The notes beneath the pieces were generated by a model, which had not been told where the DNA came from, did no database searches, and worked only from the letters and a program-made list of their open reading frames with translations. A DNA stretch of 41,617 nucleotides from Hyphomicrobiales bacterium. GTDB taxonomy: Bacteria; Pseudomonadota; Alphaproteobacteria; Rhizobiales; Beijerinckiaceae. Position numbers and translations under genes: made by a program. Every line of letters begins with the position of its first letter. Position 1 is the stretch's first letter. Of the stretch, positions 41,057-41,617 are shown in pieces. The stretch covers positions 1 through 41,617 of the forward strand of contig JAIYDY010000077.1 in the NCBI GenBank assembly GCA_027487245.1, written 5' to 3'.

Positions 41057-41617
41057 ATGAGGATGAATAGAAGGACCGTTTTGACAGGCACTGCCGTCCT
41101 CGGACTGGGGTTGTCAGCTCCCACAGTCCTGAAGGCTCAGGCGACAGTTGTGCGCTGGGGCGAACAATTGGCGCCAAATCACCCTCAGGTGCTCATGGCA
41201 GATCGCGTGTCGCGCGAAGTCAAGGAGAAGACTTCGGGTCGCGTAGACATCCAGGTCTTTCCGAACAGCCAGCTCGGAACCGGGCGCGATATGGTCGAGG
41301 CCCTTTCTGTTGGCGCCCTGCAGATGACCACAGAAGGGGCTGGCGCACTTGGTGCCTTTCTTCCCCAATTGACGCTTCTGGAGGCCCCTTACCTTTGGCG
41401 TGATGCGGCCCATCTTGCCAAGGCAGCTGCAACACCAGTTTTTACCAAGCTCAACGAAGATCTTGTTGCCCGGCGCGGCATGCGGATGGTGGCTCCAACC
41501 TATTACGGCAAGCGCCATCTCACGACCGGATCACGCAACGTGCGCGCTGTCGGCGACATGAATGGCTTTCGTCTGCGTGTGCCGCCTGTGGACGTTTTTC
41601 GTGCCATGGCCGAGGCC
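41057..41617 (+). CDS. TRAP transporter substrate-binding protein DctP family (partial, C-terminus beyond window)
   Basis: 187 codons to the window end out of a usual 320-350. A leader with twin Arg (MRMNRRTVLTGTAVLGLGLS) and cleavage near LKAQA is followed by VVRWGEQLAPNHPQVLMADRVSREVKEKTSGRVDIQVFPNSQLGTGRDMVEALSVGALQM and LLEAPYLWRDAAHLAKA, the DctP domain pattern. TRAP binding proteins deliver organic acids, often carboxylates, to a sodium-driven DctQM membrane pair, which should follow to the right. An AGGGAG ribosome site lies ten bases before the ATG. Ligand unknown; control by a GntR regulator is suggested by the operator upstream. Confidence 0.9.
   Translation, partial: MRMNRRTVLTGTAVLGLGLSAPTVLKAQATVVRWGEQLAPNHPQVLMADRVSREVKEKTSGRVDIQVFPNSQLGTGRDMVEALSVGALQMTTEGAGALGAFLPQLTLLEAPYLWRDAAHLAKAAATPVFTKLNEDLVARRGMRMVAPTYYGKRHLTTGSRNVRAVGDMNGFRLRVPPVDVFRAMAEA

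Overview
The window is high-GC chromosomal DNA from an alphaproteobacterium, most likely of the order Hyphomicrobiales (Rhizobiales; Bosea-, Phreatobacter- or Bradyrhizobium-like). Pointers are a PodJ-type polarity protein, a fixL-fixJ-receiver-fixK cluster laid out as in Bradyrhizobium relatives, SsuA/NMT1-type uptake systems, and a TRAP transporter. No tRNA, rRNA or CRISPR array was seen.

Region 1 (1-4.6 kb, minus strand): the start of a TauE/SafE membrane exporter, then a 1285-residue PodJ-like protein with a cytoplasmic coiled coil, one membrane segment and periplasmic Sel1 repeats. Region 2 (4.9-11.6 kb, plus strand): a fatty-acid beta-oxidation block made of a MerR regulator, an FadE5-type acyl-CoA dehydrogenase, a thiolase, a bifunctional enoyl-CoA hydratase/3-hydroxyacyl-CoA dehydrogenase and a 4HBT thioesterase. 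A 26-bp near-palindrome lies in front of the dehydrogenase and a REP-like hairpin lies between dehydrogenase and thiolase. Region 3 (11.7-20.6 kb): a 1185-residue SLC5-transporter/PAS/histidine kinase/receiver hybrid, MscL, a PLP aminotransferase, then the oxygen-sensing set: a soluble haem-PAS FixL, FixJ, a single-domain receiver and a FixK-type Crp/Fnr regulator.

Region 4 (21.0-26.0 kb): an AbrB-family membrane protein, then a four-gene minus-strand operon (SDR, ACAD10/11-type dehydrogenase, APH-type kinase, DUF6285). This matches the core of the lvaABCD pathway, in which a 4-hydroxyacyl-CoA is phosphorylated and dephosphorylated into normal beta-oxidation. It could feed the enzymes of region 2. 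A DUF3830 gene is divergent to it.

Region 5 (26.4-37.8 kb, minus strand): a tight ten-gene operon. It encodes two paralogous NMT1-type binding proteins, one permease, one ATPase, two paralogous cyclic amidohydrolases (dihydropyrimidinase/allantoinase/hydantoinase type), two further amidohydrolases (cytosine-deaminase-like and TrzA/AtzA-like), an ornithine-cyclodeaminase-family dehydrogenase and an SDR. A LysR regulator is divergent at its head, followed by a LOG-family nucleotide phosphoribohydrolase and a formamidase/acetamidase-family protein. I read this as an undescribed import and degradation system for a cyclic nitrogen compound (imide, hydantoin, ureide or base). The substrate cannot be told from the sequence.

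Region 6 (40.5-41.6 kb): a decayed IS3-family transposase fragment, then a TRAP-type binding protein (cut by the window end) behind a promoter that carries a perfect 18-bp GntR-like palindrome. Gene starts were chosen from Shine-Dalgarno motifs, overlaps and family N-termini. No database search was possible.
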